Origin: Methanocrinis alkalitolerans
GTDB taxonomy: Archaea > Halobacteriota > Methanosarcinia > Methanotrichales > Methanotrichaceae
Direction of reading: 5' to 3'
NCBI RefSeq assembly: GCF_029167205.1
Contig: NZ_JARFPL010000008.1
Location: 1 to 64,000 of the forward strand
Length of the DNA: 64,000 nucleotides
Part shown: piece after piece, positions 25,719-35,409 of the stretch
How positions within the stretch are numbered: position 1 is the stretch's first letter
How the letters are laid out: every line of letters starts with the position of its first letter
Made by a program: the position numbers and the translations under genes
The notes under the pieces: model-generated
Told to the model about the DNA's origin: nothing
Database searches by the model: none
What the model saw: only the letters and a program-made list of their open reading frames with translations

Positions 25719-26282
25719 CTACATGTACCTTATATCGTCGATGTAGATCGTAGCCCCTCCAGGGTTGTCCTCTCCGTCCAGCCGGAGGCTGAATAGCCCG
25801 CTGATGGAGGAGAGGTCTTTTCCCCTCAGATCCATGGAGAACCTTCTCCATTCATCCCCCAGGATGAGGGACTCGCGGCTCCGGGAGGAGTCGGCGGTTC
25901 CGCTGCGGTCGGGCTCGTACCCGTAGCCGAAGGTGACGGCCTCGCCGCCCCGGGCCCCCCGGGCTGCGAAGGAGAGGGTGGTAGCCCCCCTCAGATCGAG
26001 GCCGATGCCGGGCCCCCGCCTCCAGTCGCCGGTGGCCTGGATGAAGAGGGCTGCCCAAGTCTCGGTGGAGCTGTCGTAAGTTACTTTGGCACAGATATTT
26101 CCGCTGTGGGGGGCCTCTTTGGAGAAGGGGTCCACCGTCAGGGAGTCGGTTCCTCCATCGCTGCCTGTAAACCCTGACCAGGGATATTTGAGGGGGATCT
26201 CATCATACACGACGGTCTCTGCGGATGCGGCCCAGATTCCGGCCAGCAGATAAAGGGTCAAAGCCAATACGGTGGTCTTCAT
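25719..26282 (-). CDS. Secreted carbohydrate-binding-like protein
   Basis: 187 aa. The signal peptide MKTTVLALTLYLLAGIWAASA is followed by one jelly-roll-like domain: VYDEIPLKYPWSGFTGSDGG, TTLSFAARGARGGEAVTFGYG, EWRRFSMDLRGKDLSSISG and the closing GGATIYIDDIRYM. That closing strand is common to galactose-binding-type carbohydrate modules attached to glycosidases. No catalytic domain is attached, so it may act alone at the surface. The 25590-25718 gap to the glnK relic holds nothing recognisable. Confidence 0.65.
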   Translation of the reverse strand: MKTTVLALTLYLLAGIWAASAETVVYDEIPLKYPWSGFTGSDGGTDSLTVDPFSKEAPHSGNICAKVTYDSSTETWAALFIQATGDWRRGPGIGLDLRGATTLSFAARGARGGEAVTFGYGYEPDRSGTADSSRSRESLILGDEWRRFSMDLRGKDLSSISGLFSLRLDGEDNPGGATIYIDDIRYM

Positions 26283-26368
26283 ACGTAATCCTCTCGATGA
26301 TATTTTATCCTGATTTTTTCTTTCATGCGAGATCTTATCTCAGGTCTTCTCAACTGTCGAGACCCATC

Positions 26369-27244
26369 TCAGGTCTTTGGTGAGTTGTCTATACTTACTG
26401 GAAAATTATCAGCCGTTTCGGAGGCGATTTTAGCAAGTTTGAGCTCCATTTTGTGATCGCCTCCATCCTCGATCTTATATCTATGATAGTGGTCCCGAAC
26501 TTCAAACCTCACCGTCATCTTCCCGGCGTCATTCCCTGAGCGGTCCAAGTAACATTCGTCTGTCGTTGACCAGTTGCAGATGATATCCCAGTTGCGGTTT
26601 GATCCATTGAACTTTGAGAACCTGTACTCGATCTGATCGCCATCTTCGTCAGATGCGTTCGTTTCGAGCTTCCAAATCGATCCATCAAATTCTGCAGCTG
26701 ATTTGCTGTTGATCTTAGGTGGTTGGTTTGGTAGCCGTATCTTATATTCCCTGCAAGCAGATTTATTCAGATCTCTCTCATCATAAACGATGACTTTGAT
26801 GAAGTTGGGCCCCTTATCAGCTGGCCATATCACCCAGCTCCAGGAATTATCCTCCAACGGTCCCTGAACGCTATACCACTGATCGTCGGTGCCAGGGCCC
26901 TTCCTAAGAAACTCGTATATGAGGTTGTCTTTGTCAGGATCAGAAGCATGAACTGTGACGGTAATGGTGCTTCCTGTAGTAAATTCACCTGCAGGCGGGA
27001 TGATATCTATTATTCTTGGGGGTTTGGGCATCATGTACAGCCCTGAGGAACCCACAACGATCAAAATTAAACCTATCGCTGCCAGGGCCTGGGCCTGCCT
27101 TCCTGTCAGAGCGATGGACTGTTTTACGAGAGCTGATATCAAGGGAGGACAGATCGCAGCTATGACGAGGATCACGCCCAGAATGATTGCAAATTTATAT
27201 GTCAGCGGGGTCGACTCCAGGATCCCCGTAATGGATTCGATCAT
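26369..27244 (-). CDS. Membrane-anchored protein with Ig-like extracellular domains
   Basis: 291 aa. Two N-terminal membrane helices (FAIILGVILVIAAICPPLISAL and AQALAAIGLILIVVGSSGLYM) are followed by about 220 extracellular residues. These contain two beta-sandwich-like repeats marked by ASDPDKDNLIYEFLRKGPG and ASDEDGDQIEYRFSKFNGSN, patterns seen in cadherin or PKD-like archaeal surface domains. Function unknown. Base composition is closer to neutral than the GC-rich core genes. It lies 86 bp upstream of the 25719 gene on the same strand. Confidence 0.65.
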   Translation of the reverse strand: MIESITGILESTPLTYKFAIILGVILVIAAICPPLISALVKQSIALTGRQAQALAAIGLILIVVGSSGLYMMPKPPRIIDIIPPAGEFTTGSTITVTVHASDPDKDNLIYEFLRKGPGTDDQWYSVQGPLEDNSWSWVIWPADKGPNFIKVIVYDERDLNKSACREYKIRLPNQPPKINSKSAAEFDGSIWKLETNASDEDGDQIEYRFSKFNGSNRNWDIICNWSTTDECYLDRSGNDAGKMTVRFEVRDHYHRYKIEDGGDHKMELKLAKIASETADNFPVSIDNSPKT

Positions 27245-27591
27245 ATCTCTTCATCTCCCAAATGTTTCGGCGACATCATCCACCGGGATTGCTTAAATAT
27301 GTTAAGGAGTTCTAATGGGTTAAAAACATTTTGGAATGAATGGCTACGAACTTGATCCCGGCATCTCAGGAGTCTCTTCCTGATGCGCCCCTCGACGTGG
27401 CCGGCCTCGCCCTCCTCTTCGCCGCCCCGGGGCGAAAGTGCTTCTTTACGGTCCTCGGGATCGGGGGGGCTGCAGAGGCGGGTGGACCTATCCCGTCCTC
27501 CTCTGGATGGTGGGTTTTAGGGAGCATCAGGTGTGGTCTGAGGGGTCACATAAGTGTCTTCCACTTCAATCTATAAATCTTAAAAAATTCT
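27245..27591. other. 347-bp spacer with possible gene relic
   Basis: A short GC-rich strip (about 27340-27560) is bounded by AT-rich sequence on both sides. Rightward frames encode fragments such as GGWTYPVLLWMVGFREHQVW, but with no convincing start, ribosome-binding site or family, so I do not call a gene. It may be debris of an older gene. Confidence 0.3.
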
Positions 27592-29019
27592 TCATTTTAT
27601 CTCGACTAAAAGATCGTCATCCGCATAGCCGAATAAAGAAATAATATTCTTCGAAATTCTTACAATCATATTCGCACTAAGATTTATCTCAACATATATG
27701 TCTGTACCTTTTATTCGTTCTGATGATCTCAATTCTCCAGGATTCTTTGTGAAATATGGCCTCTTTCGACCCGATAATGTGAGAACTTTTTCGAATTGGT
27801 CCTTATGAGATTCTTGCATGATATCACATATTTTAAGAAGCATGTTTCTCCAAGAATCCACTTCATATTTCACTCCTAAAAATTCAAAATATTTTATATT
27901 TGAACCTCTAAATCCTTGACCGTCTCAGATGGGATAAGTTCCATCGTAATATTTTACTATCGATTTTAATTTATTTTCATATTTATATATGTCATCTACC
28001 GCGTTTATAGGAACTGTTTTCTCGTTTTTCTGTTCATCAAATAAACCCAGATACTTTTGTAAACCGTTAAAGTAAAGACGGCAAATTGGTTTCCTGTTGT
28101 TATTATCCAATAGAACGTTACAATAACTTTTGACGTCTCTCATCGTCACTCGCTTTGCATCAATAAAATCGCGCAAAACGGTCTTCACTATATAATAACC
28201 TTCATATTCTTCTTCAGTAGTAATAATTTTATCGCTCGGTTGCTTCTCTTCAGCATCTTGTTCAACCGGACCATCTTTTATCATCTCACCTTCGGATATT
28301 ATACGCTCTTCTGCTAGGGCGTATTTTAATCTCTCGCTGATTTTATCGTTAATGAACTGCTTCAATGCCTTCTTTGTAATTTGAGCGAATTGTTCTCTTA
28401 CTGGTTGCGTCATTCTCCCAGAATATACTTGAGACGCGAAGAATTTGACGAATTCATCTGACGGATCTTTAGTTTGTTCTTCAATGATCTTTTTTATCTC
28501 CCTGGTATATTTAAGCTCAGAAGCCGTTGTTAGAATTGATTCTAAATTAAAGGATGATTTGGTAAATCTCTTCAATTCTTCCACGAGTAATTCGTCAATG
28601 TCCAGCATGTTAAATTCGAAAAATGGCTTATCATCCATTTTGTTTTGCTTTTCTAGATCAGAATAGAACCTGTAAATTATTCCATTAGTTAGAACCCCAA
28701 ATCGGCCATCAGTTACACTGAAATATCGATAAAGTTGAGACGCATGTTCTTTCTCTAAATCAGAACCGCACCACTTGCATTCAAATAATATTATCGGCAT
28801 TCCATCCTTAAGCACAGCATAATCTACCTTTTCCCTTTTTTTTGTTCCGACATCAGCCGTGAATTCGGGTACCACTTCCGTCGGATCGAATACATTGTAT
28901 CCTAAAGCAGTAATGAATGGCAAAACTAAAGCATTCTTTGTGGCTTCTTCTGTTTGGATATGTCCAACCTGATTAGGAATTCGCCCTGCTAATTCACGGA
29001 TTTTGTCGATGAAGTCCAT
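27592..29019 (-). pseudogene. Restriction-endonuclease-like gene (HSDR_N type) interrupted by an in-frame TGA
   Basis: The frame from the ATG at 29019 encodes 364 aa. The N-terminal HSDR_N-like nuclease core has TEEATKNALVLPFITALGYNVFDPTEVVPEF, VDYAVLKDGMPIILFECKW (the D...ExK site) and the QLYRYFSV helix. A TGA at 27925-27927 follows, but the same frame continues without gap: RGSNIKYFEFLGVKYEVDSW, then RPYFTKNPGELRSSERIKGTDIYVEINLSANMIVR, to the stop at 27592. Those last residues form a C-terminal domain found on the same proteins. The whole would be 475 aa. AT-rich, hence probably acquired. Either a nonsense mutation inactivated it or two products are made. Confidence 0.75.
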
Positions 29020-29447
29020 TTTAGTTATCCCTCGAGTCTGGGTGAAATTTATAGCAAGAAAAATGTTTCGGTGTTATCGCATATTTGAATTTTAATTAAA
29101 ATGAACGTCTTGAACGATTACTCTGCAGCAGTCTCGAATTACAGCTACTCTTTTGTTCTGGTCAACGAACTCCTCGCCTCGCTTCCTTTTGATCTCGCTG
29201 CCGACGCCTCCGACCTCATCTGGCCAACCGCCCTCGCCCCTTCACCCCATGCCCTCGATCTTCGAGACCCTCCCCCATCCCTCTCCCCAAAAACCCCCAT
29301 CTTCCCCTTCCTTACTCCTTCATAACAATTATGAACCTTTCTCAACCTTTCTCAAATACCTATAAACCCTTTATTGAGACCACTTCATGTTTGCACGCAT
29401 CGTCGATCCGGCAAAGATCGGGCCGAAGGATGGCGTTTGAGGTTATC
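29020..29447. other. 428-bp spacer before the glutamate synthase cluster
   Basis: AT-rich near 29020-29110, then C-rich. Short frames exist (for example 29101-29325) but have no family, no ribosome-binding site and repeat-poor Pro/Ser-rich composition, so I call none. AATTTTAATTAAA near 29088-29100 and ATACCTATAAACC near 29366 could serve as promoter elements. Confidence 0.35.
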
Positions 29448-30590
29448 ATGCATCGGAAGAGAAGAAGCCGTAGAGAGCTTTACAACAAGGAGATCTGCGC
29501 CTGCTCCATCTTCGGGGCGATGAACCGGGAAGGCGACCGGTTCACCGGAGAGGGGGTGATGAAGGCTATAGCCAGCATGAGGGTCAGGGGTAACGGCCTC
29601 GGCGGCGGCTTTGCAGCCTACGGCATATACCCCGACCACCGGGACCTCTACGCCTTCCACCTCATGTTCACGGGCTCCACGGACCCGGCTAGAAGGGCGG
29701 CCAAGAAGGAGCTGGAGGCTCACCTCTCCAGGAAGTTCGATGTTTACTTCGACGAGGAGATCCCCACCGACGACTCCGTCTTCGTCAGGGACCCGCCCCT
29801 CCTCTGGCGGTACTTCGTCCTCCCCCGAAAAGAGGGGGATGACGCGGCGACGGCCGACGAGGACTACATCGTCGGAGAGATCATGGCGGTGAACACCAGA
29901 ATCGAGAACGCCTACGTCTTCAGCTCCGGCAAAAACATGGGCTGCTTCAAGGGCGTCGGCTACCCCGAGGAGATCGGCGAGTACTTCATGCTCGACCGCC
30001 TCTACCGGGCCCATACCTGGACGGTCCACGGCCGGTTTCCGACCAACACCCAGGCCTGGTGGGGCGGAGCCCACCCCTTCGGCCTCCTGGACACGACGGT
30101 CGTCCACAACGGCGAGGTCTCCAGCTACGGGACGAACCGCTGGTACCTGGAGATGTACGGCTACGCCTGCACCCTCCAGACCGACACCGAGGTGATCGCC
30201 TACGCTGCGGATCTGCTCATGAGGAGGCAGAGGCTGCCGATCGACGTAGTCGCCAAGATCCTGGCGCCGCCGATCTGGAATGCCATCGACCGGATGGACG
30301 AGAAGGAGAAGAAGCTTCTGACGACCCTCCGGATGGCTTACGGGCCGCTCCTGATGAACGGCCCCTTCGCCGTCATCATCGGGGAGACGGGCCGGATGAT
30401 CGGCCTCACCGACCGGATCAGGCTTCGCCCCCTCACGGCGGCGACGAAAGGGGAGATGTTCTACATCTCCAGCGAGGAGGCGTCCATCAGACTGATATCA
30501 CCGAAGCTCGACCGGGTCTGGACCCCAAAGGGGGGCGAGCCGGTCATCGGCGAGATTAAGAGCATGAATAGGATGAAGAGGGTTTGTTGA
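29448..30590 (+). CDS. Glutamate synthase, glutamine amidotransferase subunit (GltB1-like)
   Basis: 380 aa from the ATG at 29448, which has GAGGT five bases upstream; the frame is open to 29331. Class II amidotransferase that releases ammonia from glutamine. The nucleophile region is ACSIFGAM near residue 20, followed by SMRVRGNGLGGGFAAYG, then HGRFPTNTQAWWGGAHPFGLLDTTVVHNGE, matching stand-alone archaeal GltB domain 1 proteins. The C-terminus ends in the family segment GEIKSMNRMKR. It begins a cluster of six overlapping or adjacent genes, with its TGA overlapping the next ATG by one base. Confidence 0.9.
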   Translation: MHRKRRSRRELYNKEICACSIFGAMNREGDRFTGEGVMKAIASMRVRGNGLGGGFAAYGIYPDHRDLYAFHLMFTGSTDPARRAAKKELEAHLSRKFDVYFDEEIPTDDSVFVRDPPLLWRYFVLPRKEGDDAATADEDYIVGEIMAVNTRIENAYVFSSGKNMGCFKGVGYPEEIGEYFMLDRLYRAHTWTVHGRFPTNTQAWWGGAHPFGLLDTTVVHNGEVSSYGTNRWYLEMYGYACTLQTDTEVIAYAADLLMRRQRLPIDVVAKILAPPIWNAIDRMDEKEKKLLTTLRMAYGPLLMNGPFAVIIGETGRMIGLTDRIRLRPLTAATKGEMFYISSEEASIRLISPKLDRVWTPKGGEPVIGEIKSMNRMKRVC

Positions 30591-32104
30591 TGAGATCATT
30601 CGTCTTTCCAGAGTTTTCGATCATCAGGGACGAAGAGAGGTGCGGCTCGTGCCGCGGCTGCGAGAGGCAGTGCGCCTTCGGGGTCCATACCTACGACCCG
30701 GTCACCGACCGGCTGACCTCCGACGAGCAGAAGTGCGCCGGCTGCCAGAGGTGCGCCATCTTCTGCCCCGAGAAGGCGATAGTCGTCCGGCCCTCTCCGT
30801 CGTTCTACCGCCCCAACGCCTCCTGGTCTCGCGAGAAGATCGAGGACCTGAAGAGGCAGGCGGAGACGGGAGGGGTCCTCCTGACGGGCTGCGGCTCCGA
30901 CAAGCCCTTCAGGATCTACTGGGACCACATCGTCCTCAACGCATCCCAGGTGACAAACCCCTCGATAGACCCCCTCCGGGAGCCGATGGAGCTTCGCACC
31001 TTTCTGGGGAGAAAGCCCGACATGCTCGACATCAGAGCCGAGGATGGGGACGTGGAGATAAGGACCGAGATCTCCCCCAACCTGACGGTGGAGACCCCGA
31101 TCCTCTTCTCGGCGATGTCCTACGGGGCGATCAGCTACAACGCCTTCCGGTCTCTCGCGACGGCGGCCTGCAGGTCGGGGACCTACTTCAACACCGGCGA
31201 GGGCGGCCTCCCCCGGGAGATGCGGGACGAGTTCGGTCGGTGCGCCATCGTCCAGGTAGCCAGTGGCCGCTTCGGGATCGACGCCGAGTACCTCAACTGC
31301 GCCCAGGCGGTGGAGATCAAGGTGGGGCAGGGGGCGAAGCCCGGGATAGGCGGCCACCTCCCCGGAGAGAAGGTCTCCCTCGCCGTAGCGGAGACGAGGA
31401 TGATCCCCCAGGGGACCGACGCCATCTCCCCGGCGCCCCATCACGACATCTACTCGATAGAGGACCTATCGACCCTCATCACCGCCCTCAAGGAGGTCAC
31501 AAACTACGAGAAGCCCATCTCCGTCAAGATCGCCGCCGTCCACAACTTCGCCGCAATAGCCTCGGGGATCGTCCGGGCCGGCGCCGACATCATCGCCATC
31601 GACGGCCTTCGGGGCGGGACCGGAGCCGCACCCAAGGCGATCAGGGACAACGTGGGGATTCCGACGGAGCTGGCCATATCCTCCCTCGACCGGAGGCTCC
31701 GGGAGGAGGGGATAAGGAACCAGTGCTCCATCATAGCCGCCGGCGGGATCCGGTGCAGCTCCGACGTCGTCAAGGCGATCGCCCTCGGCGCCGACGCCGT
31801 CTACATAGGTTCTGCGGCGCTGATAGCCATGGGATGCACCCTCTGCCAGAAGTGCTACACCGGCAAGTGCAACTGGGGGATATGCACCCAGGACCCCCGG
31901 CTATCCGGGAGGCTGAACGTGGAGATCGCCTCGACGAGGCTCAGCAACCTCATATCCGCCTGGTCTCATGAGATCCGGGAGATGTTGGGAGGGATGGGGA
32001 TCAACGCCCTCGAGAGCCTCCGCGGAAACCGCGACCACCTCCGAGGGGTGGGGCTCTACGAGTGGGAGCTGGACGTCCTCGGCATCAAAGGAGCCGGAGA
32101 GTGA
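30590..32104 (+). CDS. Glutamate synthase, FMN/Fe-S central domain with N-terminal ferredoxin modules (GltB2-like)
   Basis: 504 aa. It forms glutamate from 2-oxoglutarate and ammonia delivered by the amidotransferase. The N-terminus carries two [4Fe-4S] motifs (CGSCRGCERQC and CAGCQRCAIFC). The FMN-binding barrel is seen in FSAMSYGAISYNAF, KPGIGGHLPGEK, GLRGGTGAAPKA and AAGGIRCSSDV. The 3Fe-4S cysteines lie in MGCTLCQKCYTGKC. This is the archaeal truncated GltB plan, where the ferredoxin module replaces the bacterial small subunit as electron entry. A TTG at 30584 is also in frame; the ATG at 30590 forms the TGATG overlap. Confidence 0.92.
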   Translation: MRSFVFPEFSIIRDEERCGSCRGCERQCAFGVHTYDPVTDRLTSDEQKCAGCQRCAIFCPEKAIVVRPSPSFYRPNASWSREKIEDLKRQAETGGVLLTGCGSDKPFRIYWDHIVLNASQVTNPSIDPLREPMELRTFLGRKPDMLDIRAEDGDVEIRTEISPNLTVETPILFSAMSYGAISYNAFRSLATAACRSGTYFNTGEGGLPREMRDEFGRCAIVQVASGRFGIDAEYLNCAQAVEIKVGQGAKPGIGGHLPGEKVSLAVAETRMIPQGTDAISPAPHHDIYSIEDLSTLITALKEVTNYEKPISVKIAAVHNFAAIASGIVRAGADIIAIDGLRGGTGAAPKAIRDNVGIPTELAISSLDRRLREEGIRNQCSIIAAGGIRCSSDVVKAIALGADAVYIGSAALIAMGCTLCQKCYTGKCNWGICTQDPRLSGRLNVEIASTRLSNLISAWSHEIREMLGGMGINALESLRGNRDHLRGVGLYEWELDVLGIKGAGE

Positions 32105-32111
32105 TAAACAA

Positions 32112-32921
32112 ATGGCTAAAGCTTTTGTATTAGAGCCGGGCGTCAGGGCAGGTCCGTCCGGGGGGATGGGGGCTGCCGTCATCGACGCCGCGTCCCTTGA
32201 GACGAGAGAGCTGAACGACAGGCTCCGGGAGCTGATGCTATCCGGCGCCAGAAGGGTCCAGATCTCTAACGTTTGCGGTCAAAGGTACATAGGAACCCGC
32301 CTCTACACCCCTGAGCGGCTGAAGATGGAGATCGAGGTCTTGGGCACCGCTGGAAACGACCTCGCGGCCTTCCTCTCCGGCCACAAGATCACCGTCCACG
32401 GCAACGCCCAGGACGGCGTCGGAAACACCATGGACTCCGGGGAGGTGATCGTGAGGGGCAGGGCCGGAGACGTCCTGGGCTTCTCCATGCGGGGGGGCGA
32501 GATCTACATCCGGGACGGCTGCGGCTATCGGGCCGCCCTCCACATGAAGGAGTACCAGGGGAAGAGGCCGGTACTGGTCGTCGGCGGCGGGTGCCAGGAC
32601 TTCCTCGGCGAGTACATGGCAGGAGGGGTCGTCATCGTCCTGGACCTCGAAGGCGAGATCCACGATGCCAGCTTCATCGGGACCGGGATGCACGGCGGCG
32701 TGATATACCTCCGGGGGACCGTCGAGGGGTCTCAGGTGGGCGACCAGGTGGATATATCCCCCGCGGAGGAGGCGGACATGGAGGTCCTCGAAGTTTACGT
32801 CTCCCGGTTCCTGGAGCGCTTCCCCGAGGTGGAGACGACCAAAGAGGAGATCCTCGCCTCCCCCTTCACCAGGCTCACCCCTCGGTCGAAGAGGCCTTAC
32901 GGCGGTCTTTACGCTTACTAG
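32112..32921 (+). CDS. Glutamate synthase, GXGXG domain subunit (GltB3-like)
   Basis: 269 aa. The right-handed beta-helix GXGXG domain is visible as successive turns: HGNAQDGVGNTMDSGEVIVRG, RAGDVLGFSMRGGEIYIRDG, GKRPVLVVGGGCQDFLGEYM, and FIGTGMHGGVIYLRG. It is the structural third domain of glutamate synthase, here a separate gene as in other archaea. The ATG at 32112 follows the GltB2 stop by seven bases; the in-frame extension upstream overlaps GltB2 and is rejected. Confidence 0.92.
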   Translation: MAKAFVLEPGVRAGPSGGMGAAVIDAASLETRELNDRLRELMLSGARRVQISNVCGQRYIGTRLYTPERLKMEIEVLGTAGNDLAAFLSGHKITVHGNAQDGVGNTMDSGEVIVRGRAGDVLGFSMRGGEIYIRDGCGYRAALHMKEYQGKRPVLVVGGGCQDFLGEYMAGGVVIVLDLEGEIHDASFIGTGMHGGVIYLRGTVEGSQVGDQVDISPAEEADMEVLEVYVSRFLERFPEVETTKEEILASPFTRLTPRSKRPYGGLYAY

Positions 32922-34970
32922 ATGGGGGTTTGGATGACAATGGTCCGCATTCCAACGGTCTGCCCTTACTGTGGTGCAGGCTGTGGATTTTTCGTTGAGG
33001 TCGAGAAGGGGCGCGCCACCGGGATCGCTTACATGCCCGGCCACCCCGTCAGTGAGGGTTCCCTCTGTTCCAAGGGGAACGCGGCCCTGGAAATCCTCTG
33101 CCACCAGGAGAGGCTCAAATCCCCCCTCAAGAGGAAGGGAGAGGGGTGGGCGGAGATCTCCTGGGATGAGGCAGCGGAGATGGTGGCCCGGGGGATGGGC
33201 GAGACGATCAAGAAGGACGGGCCGGGGAAGGTCGCCCTCCTCGCCTCCTCCAAATGCACCAACGAGGAGAACTATCTCATAGAGAAGCTCGCCCGTCTTC
33301 TGGGCACCCCCCACATCGACAACTGCGCCCGCCTCTGTCACGCCCCCTCGGTGGTGGGGCTGAACCGGACCCTGGGAGCGGCGGGGATGACCAACCCCAT
33401 CCCCGACATTGCCGACTCTCAGTGCATATTCATAATAGGGTCTAACCTCGCCGAGAACCATCCCGTAATATCCCGCTGGATTCACCGTGCTCGGGATCGG
33501 GGGGCGGTGGTGATCGTCGCCGATCCCAGGGAGACGCACACCTCCTGGATGGCGGACCAGTTCCTCCAGCTGGCGCCAGGAACGGACGTGGCGCTCTTGA
33601 ACGGGATGGCTCAGGTCATAATAGAGGCGGGGCTCATCGACGAAGATTACATCGCCGAGAGGACCAGGGGCTTTGAGGAGCTTTCTGCCTCTCTCAAAGG
33701 GCTCTCTATCGAGAGGACGGCGGAGATCACGGGAGTGCCGAAAGAAGATATCGTCCGGGCCGCCCGTTCCTACGCATCCTCCCCCGCCTCGACGATCCTC
33801 TACTCCATGGGGATCACCCAGCACACCACGGGGACGGATAACGTCCAGGCGGTCTCCAACCTCGCCCTCATATGCGGTCAGATCGGAAGGCCCGGGACGG
33901 GTGTGATGCCCCTCCGGGGCCAGAACAACGTCCAGGGAGCCTGTGACATGGGGGCCCTCGCCGAGTTTTATCCCGGCTACAGGAGGGCTGACGACCCCGG
34001 TACCATCGAGTTCTTCACCTCCGCCTGGGGTGCTGCGGCTCTTCCGGCGGGCCCCGGCCTCACCGCCACGGAGATGATGGGAGCTGCCGCCTCTGGGGAT
34101 ATAAAGGCGATGTACATCGTGGGGGAGGACCCCGCCAACTCCGAACCCTCCAGCCTTAGGGTCAAAAGGGCCCTGGAGTCCCTCGACTTTCTCGTCGTCC
34201 AGGATATATTCATGACCGCCACAGCCCAGCTCGCAGACGTCGTCCTGCCTGGGGCTGTCTGGGCGGAGAAGGAGGGGAGCTTCACCAATACGGAGAGGCG
34301 GGTCCAGTGGTCCTCCAAGGCCGTCGACCCTCCGGGCTGCGCCCTATCCGACCTGGAGATCGTCTGCATCGTCGGCCGGTCCTTGGGCCTCGATTTCAGC
34401 TATCCGGACGCCGCCTCTGTCCTCGCGGAGATAAACAGGACCGTCCCCCAGTACGCCGGCATAACCCGGGAGAGGCTCGGGGAGGGAGGGCTCGTTTGGC
34501 CCTGCCCCTCCCCCGACCATCCGGGAACCCCGATCCTCCACACCACGGGGTTCAGGCTCCCCGATGGGAGGGCCCAGATCGTCCCCGTCCCCTACCGCCC
34601 TGCGGCGGAGGGGCCGGGGGGGGACTACCCCCTCGTCCTGACGACGGGGCGCGTCGCCGTCCACCACAACGCCGGCTCCATGACCAGGAGGTCTGCGTCC
34701 CTCATCAGCCGCGAGCCGGAGCTCTTCGTGGAGATCAACACCGCCGACGCCCAGCGGCTCCGGATAGCCGACGGCGACATGGTCATTGTTACGACGGCAA
34801 GAGGAGAGGCGCAGGCCACCGCCCGTCTGACGGAGAGGGTGAAGAGGGGCGTCGTCTTCATGCCCTTCCACTTTCCAGGAACCAACATACTCACCACCGA
34901 GGCCGCCGACCCCGAGGCGAGGATCCCGGAGTTCAAGGTCTCGGCTTGCAGAATTGTCCGGAGGGATTGA
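32922..34970 (+). CDS. Molybdopterin oxidoreductase, formate dehydrogenase alpha-like
   Basis: 682 aa, the usual length of methanogen FdhA. N-terminal [4Fe-4S] ligands (CPYCGAGCGFF and EGSLCSKG), then NCARLCHAPSVVGL, where the Cys near residue 138 sits in the position of the active-site Sec/Cys. RPGTGVMPLRGQNNVQGACDMG and the C-terminal VAVHHNAGSMTRRSASL (second guanine dinucleotide-binding half) follow. It lies directly after GltB3 and before two polyferredoxin-like genes, and no FdhB (F420) gene adjoins. It may oxidise formate, or another substrate, and pass electrons to its neighbours. The start could also be the ATG at 32934 or 32940. Confidence 0.88.
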   Translation: MGVWMTMVRIPTVCPYCGAGCGFFVEVEKGRATGIAYMPGHPVSEGSLCSKGNAALEILCHQERLKSPLKRKGEGWAEISWDEAAEMVARGMGETIKKDGPGKVALLASSKCTNEENYLIEKLARLLGTPHIDNCARLCHAPSVVGLNRTLGAAGMTNPIPDIADSQCIFIIGSNLAENHPVISRWIHRARDRGAVVIVADPRETHTSWMADQFLQLAPGTDVALLNGMAQVIIEAGLIDEDYIAERTRGFEELSASLKGLSIERTAEITGVPKEDIVRAARSYASSPASTILYSMGITQHTTGTDNVQAVSNLALICGQIGRPGTGVMPLRGQNNVQGACDMGALAEFYPGYRRADDPGTIEFFTSAWGAAALPAGPGLTATEMMGAAASGDIKAMYIVGEDPANSEPSSLRVKRALESLDFLVVQDIFMTATAQLADVVLPGAVWAEKEGSFTNTERRVQWSSKAVDPPGCALSDLEIVCIVGRSLGLDFSYPDAASVLAEINRTVPQYAGITRERLGEGGLVWPCPSPDHPGTPILHTTGFRLPDGRAQIVPVPYRPAAEGPGGDYPLVLTTGRVAVHHNAGSMTRRSASLISREPELFVEINTADAQRLRIADGDMVIVTTARGEAQATARLTERVKRGVVFMPFHFPGTNILTTEAADPEARIPEFKVSACRIVRRD

Positions 34971-34971
34971 A

Positions 34972-35409
34972 ATGGCGGTTTACGTCGACATAGGGAGATG
35001 CATAGGATGCCGCTCCTGCGAGGTGGCCTGCGAGCGGGTCCACGGAGGCCGGGGCCACGTCCACGTCCACTTCGTCGGAGACTTCGCCTCCGTTCCCATA
35101 TTCTGCCACCACTGCGAAGAGGCCTCATGCGCCGCGGCATGCTTCTCCGGCGCCCTCCACAAGGAGGGGGATCGGACGGCCTTCGACGTGGAGAAGTGCA
35201 CCGGTTGCGGATTGTGCAACCTGGCCTGCCCCTTCGGGGTCGTCTGGACCGAGAAGATCGCCCACAAGTGCGACCTCTGCGAAGGACGGCCGGAGCCCAC
35301 CTGCGTCACCACCTGTCCCGCCAACGCCCTCTCCACCGACCTCGATCTCCTCTCCTGCCGGGCCCGGTCCCGGGAGGCTCGGGCCATCGCCATGGGGGGT
35401 CGGAGATGA
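34972..35409 (+). CDS. HycB/FdhB-type four-cluster ferredoxin subunit
   Basis: 145 aa. Four [4Fe-4S] motifs in order: CIGCRSCEVAC, CHHCEEASCAAAC, CTGCGLCNLAC and CDLCEGRPEPTCVTTC. This is the arrangement of electron-transfer subunits of molybdopterin oxidoreductases. The ATG at 34972 has GGAGGG eight bases upstream and follows the FdhA-like stop by one base. It should connect the molybdopterin enzyme to a ferredoxin or to GltB2. Its TGA overlaps the next gene's ATG by four bases. Confidence 0.88.
   Translation: MAVYVDIGRCIGCRSCEVACERVHGGRGHVHVHFVGDFASVPIFCHHCEEASCAAACFSGALHKEGDRTAFDVEKCTGCGLCNLACPFGVVWTEKIAHKCDLCEGRPEPTCVTTCPANALSTDLDLLSCRARSREARAIAMGGRR

Noticed and set aside
27340..27576. 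78-codon open frame in the spacer
   Set aside because: Overlaps another equal frame and has no supporting signal; noted only as possible relic.
27925..27927. TGA as selenocysteine in the restriction-like gene
   Set aside because: The position is a linker before a C-terminal domain, not a redox site, and no SECIS-like structure or selenoprotein machinery is seen. A nonsense change is simpler.
29101..29325. 74-codon open frame before the glutamate synthase cluster
   Set aside because: No ribosome-binding site, no family, Pro/Ser-rich low-complexity tail; likely chance.
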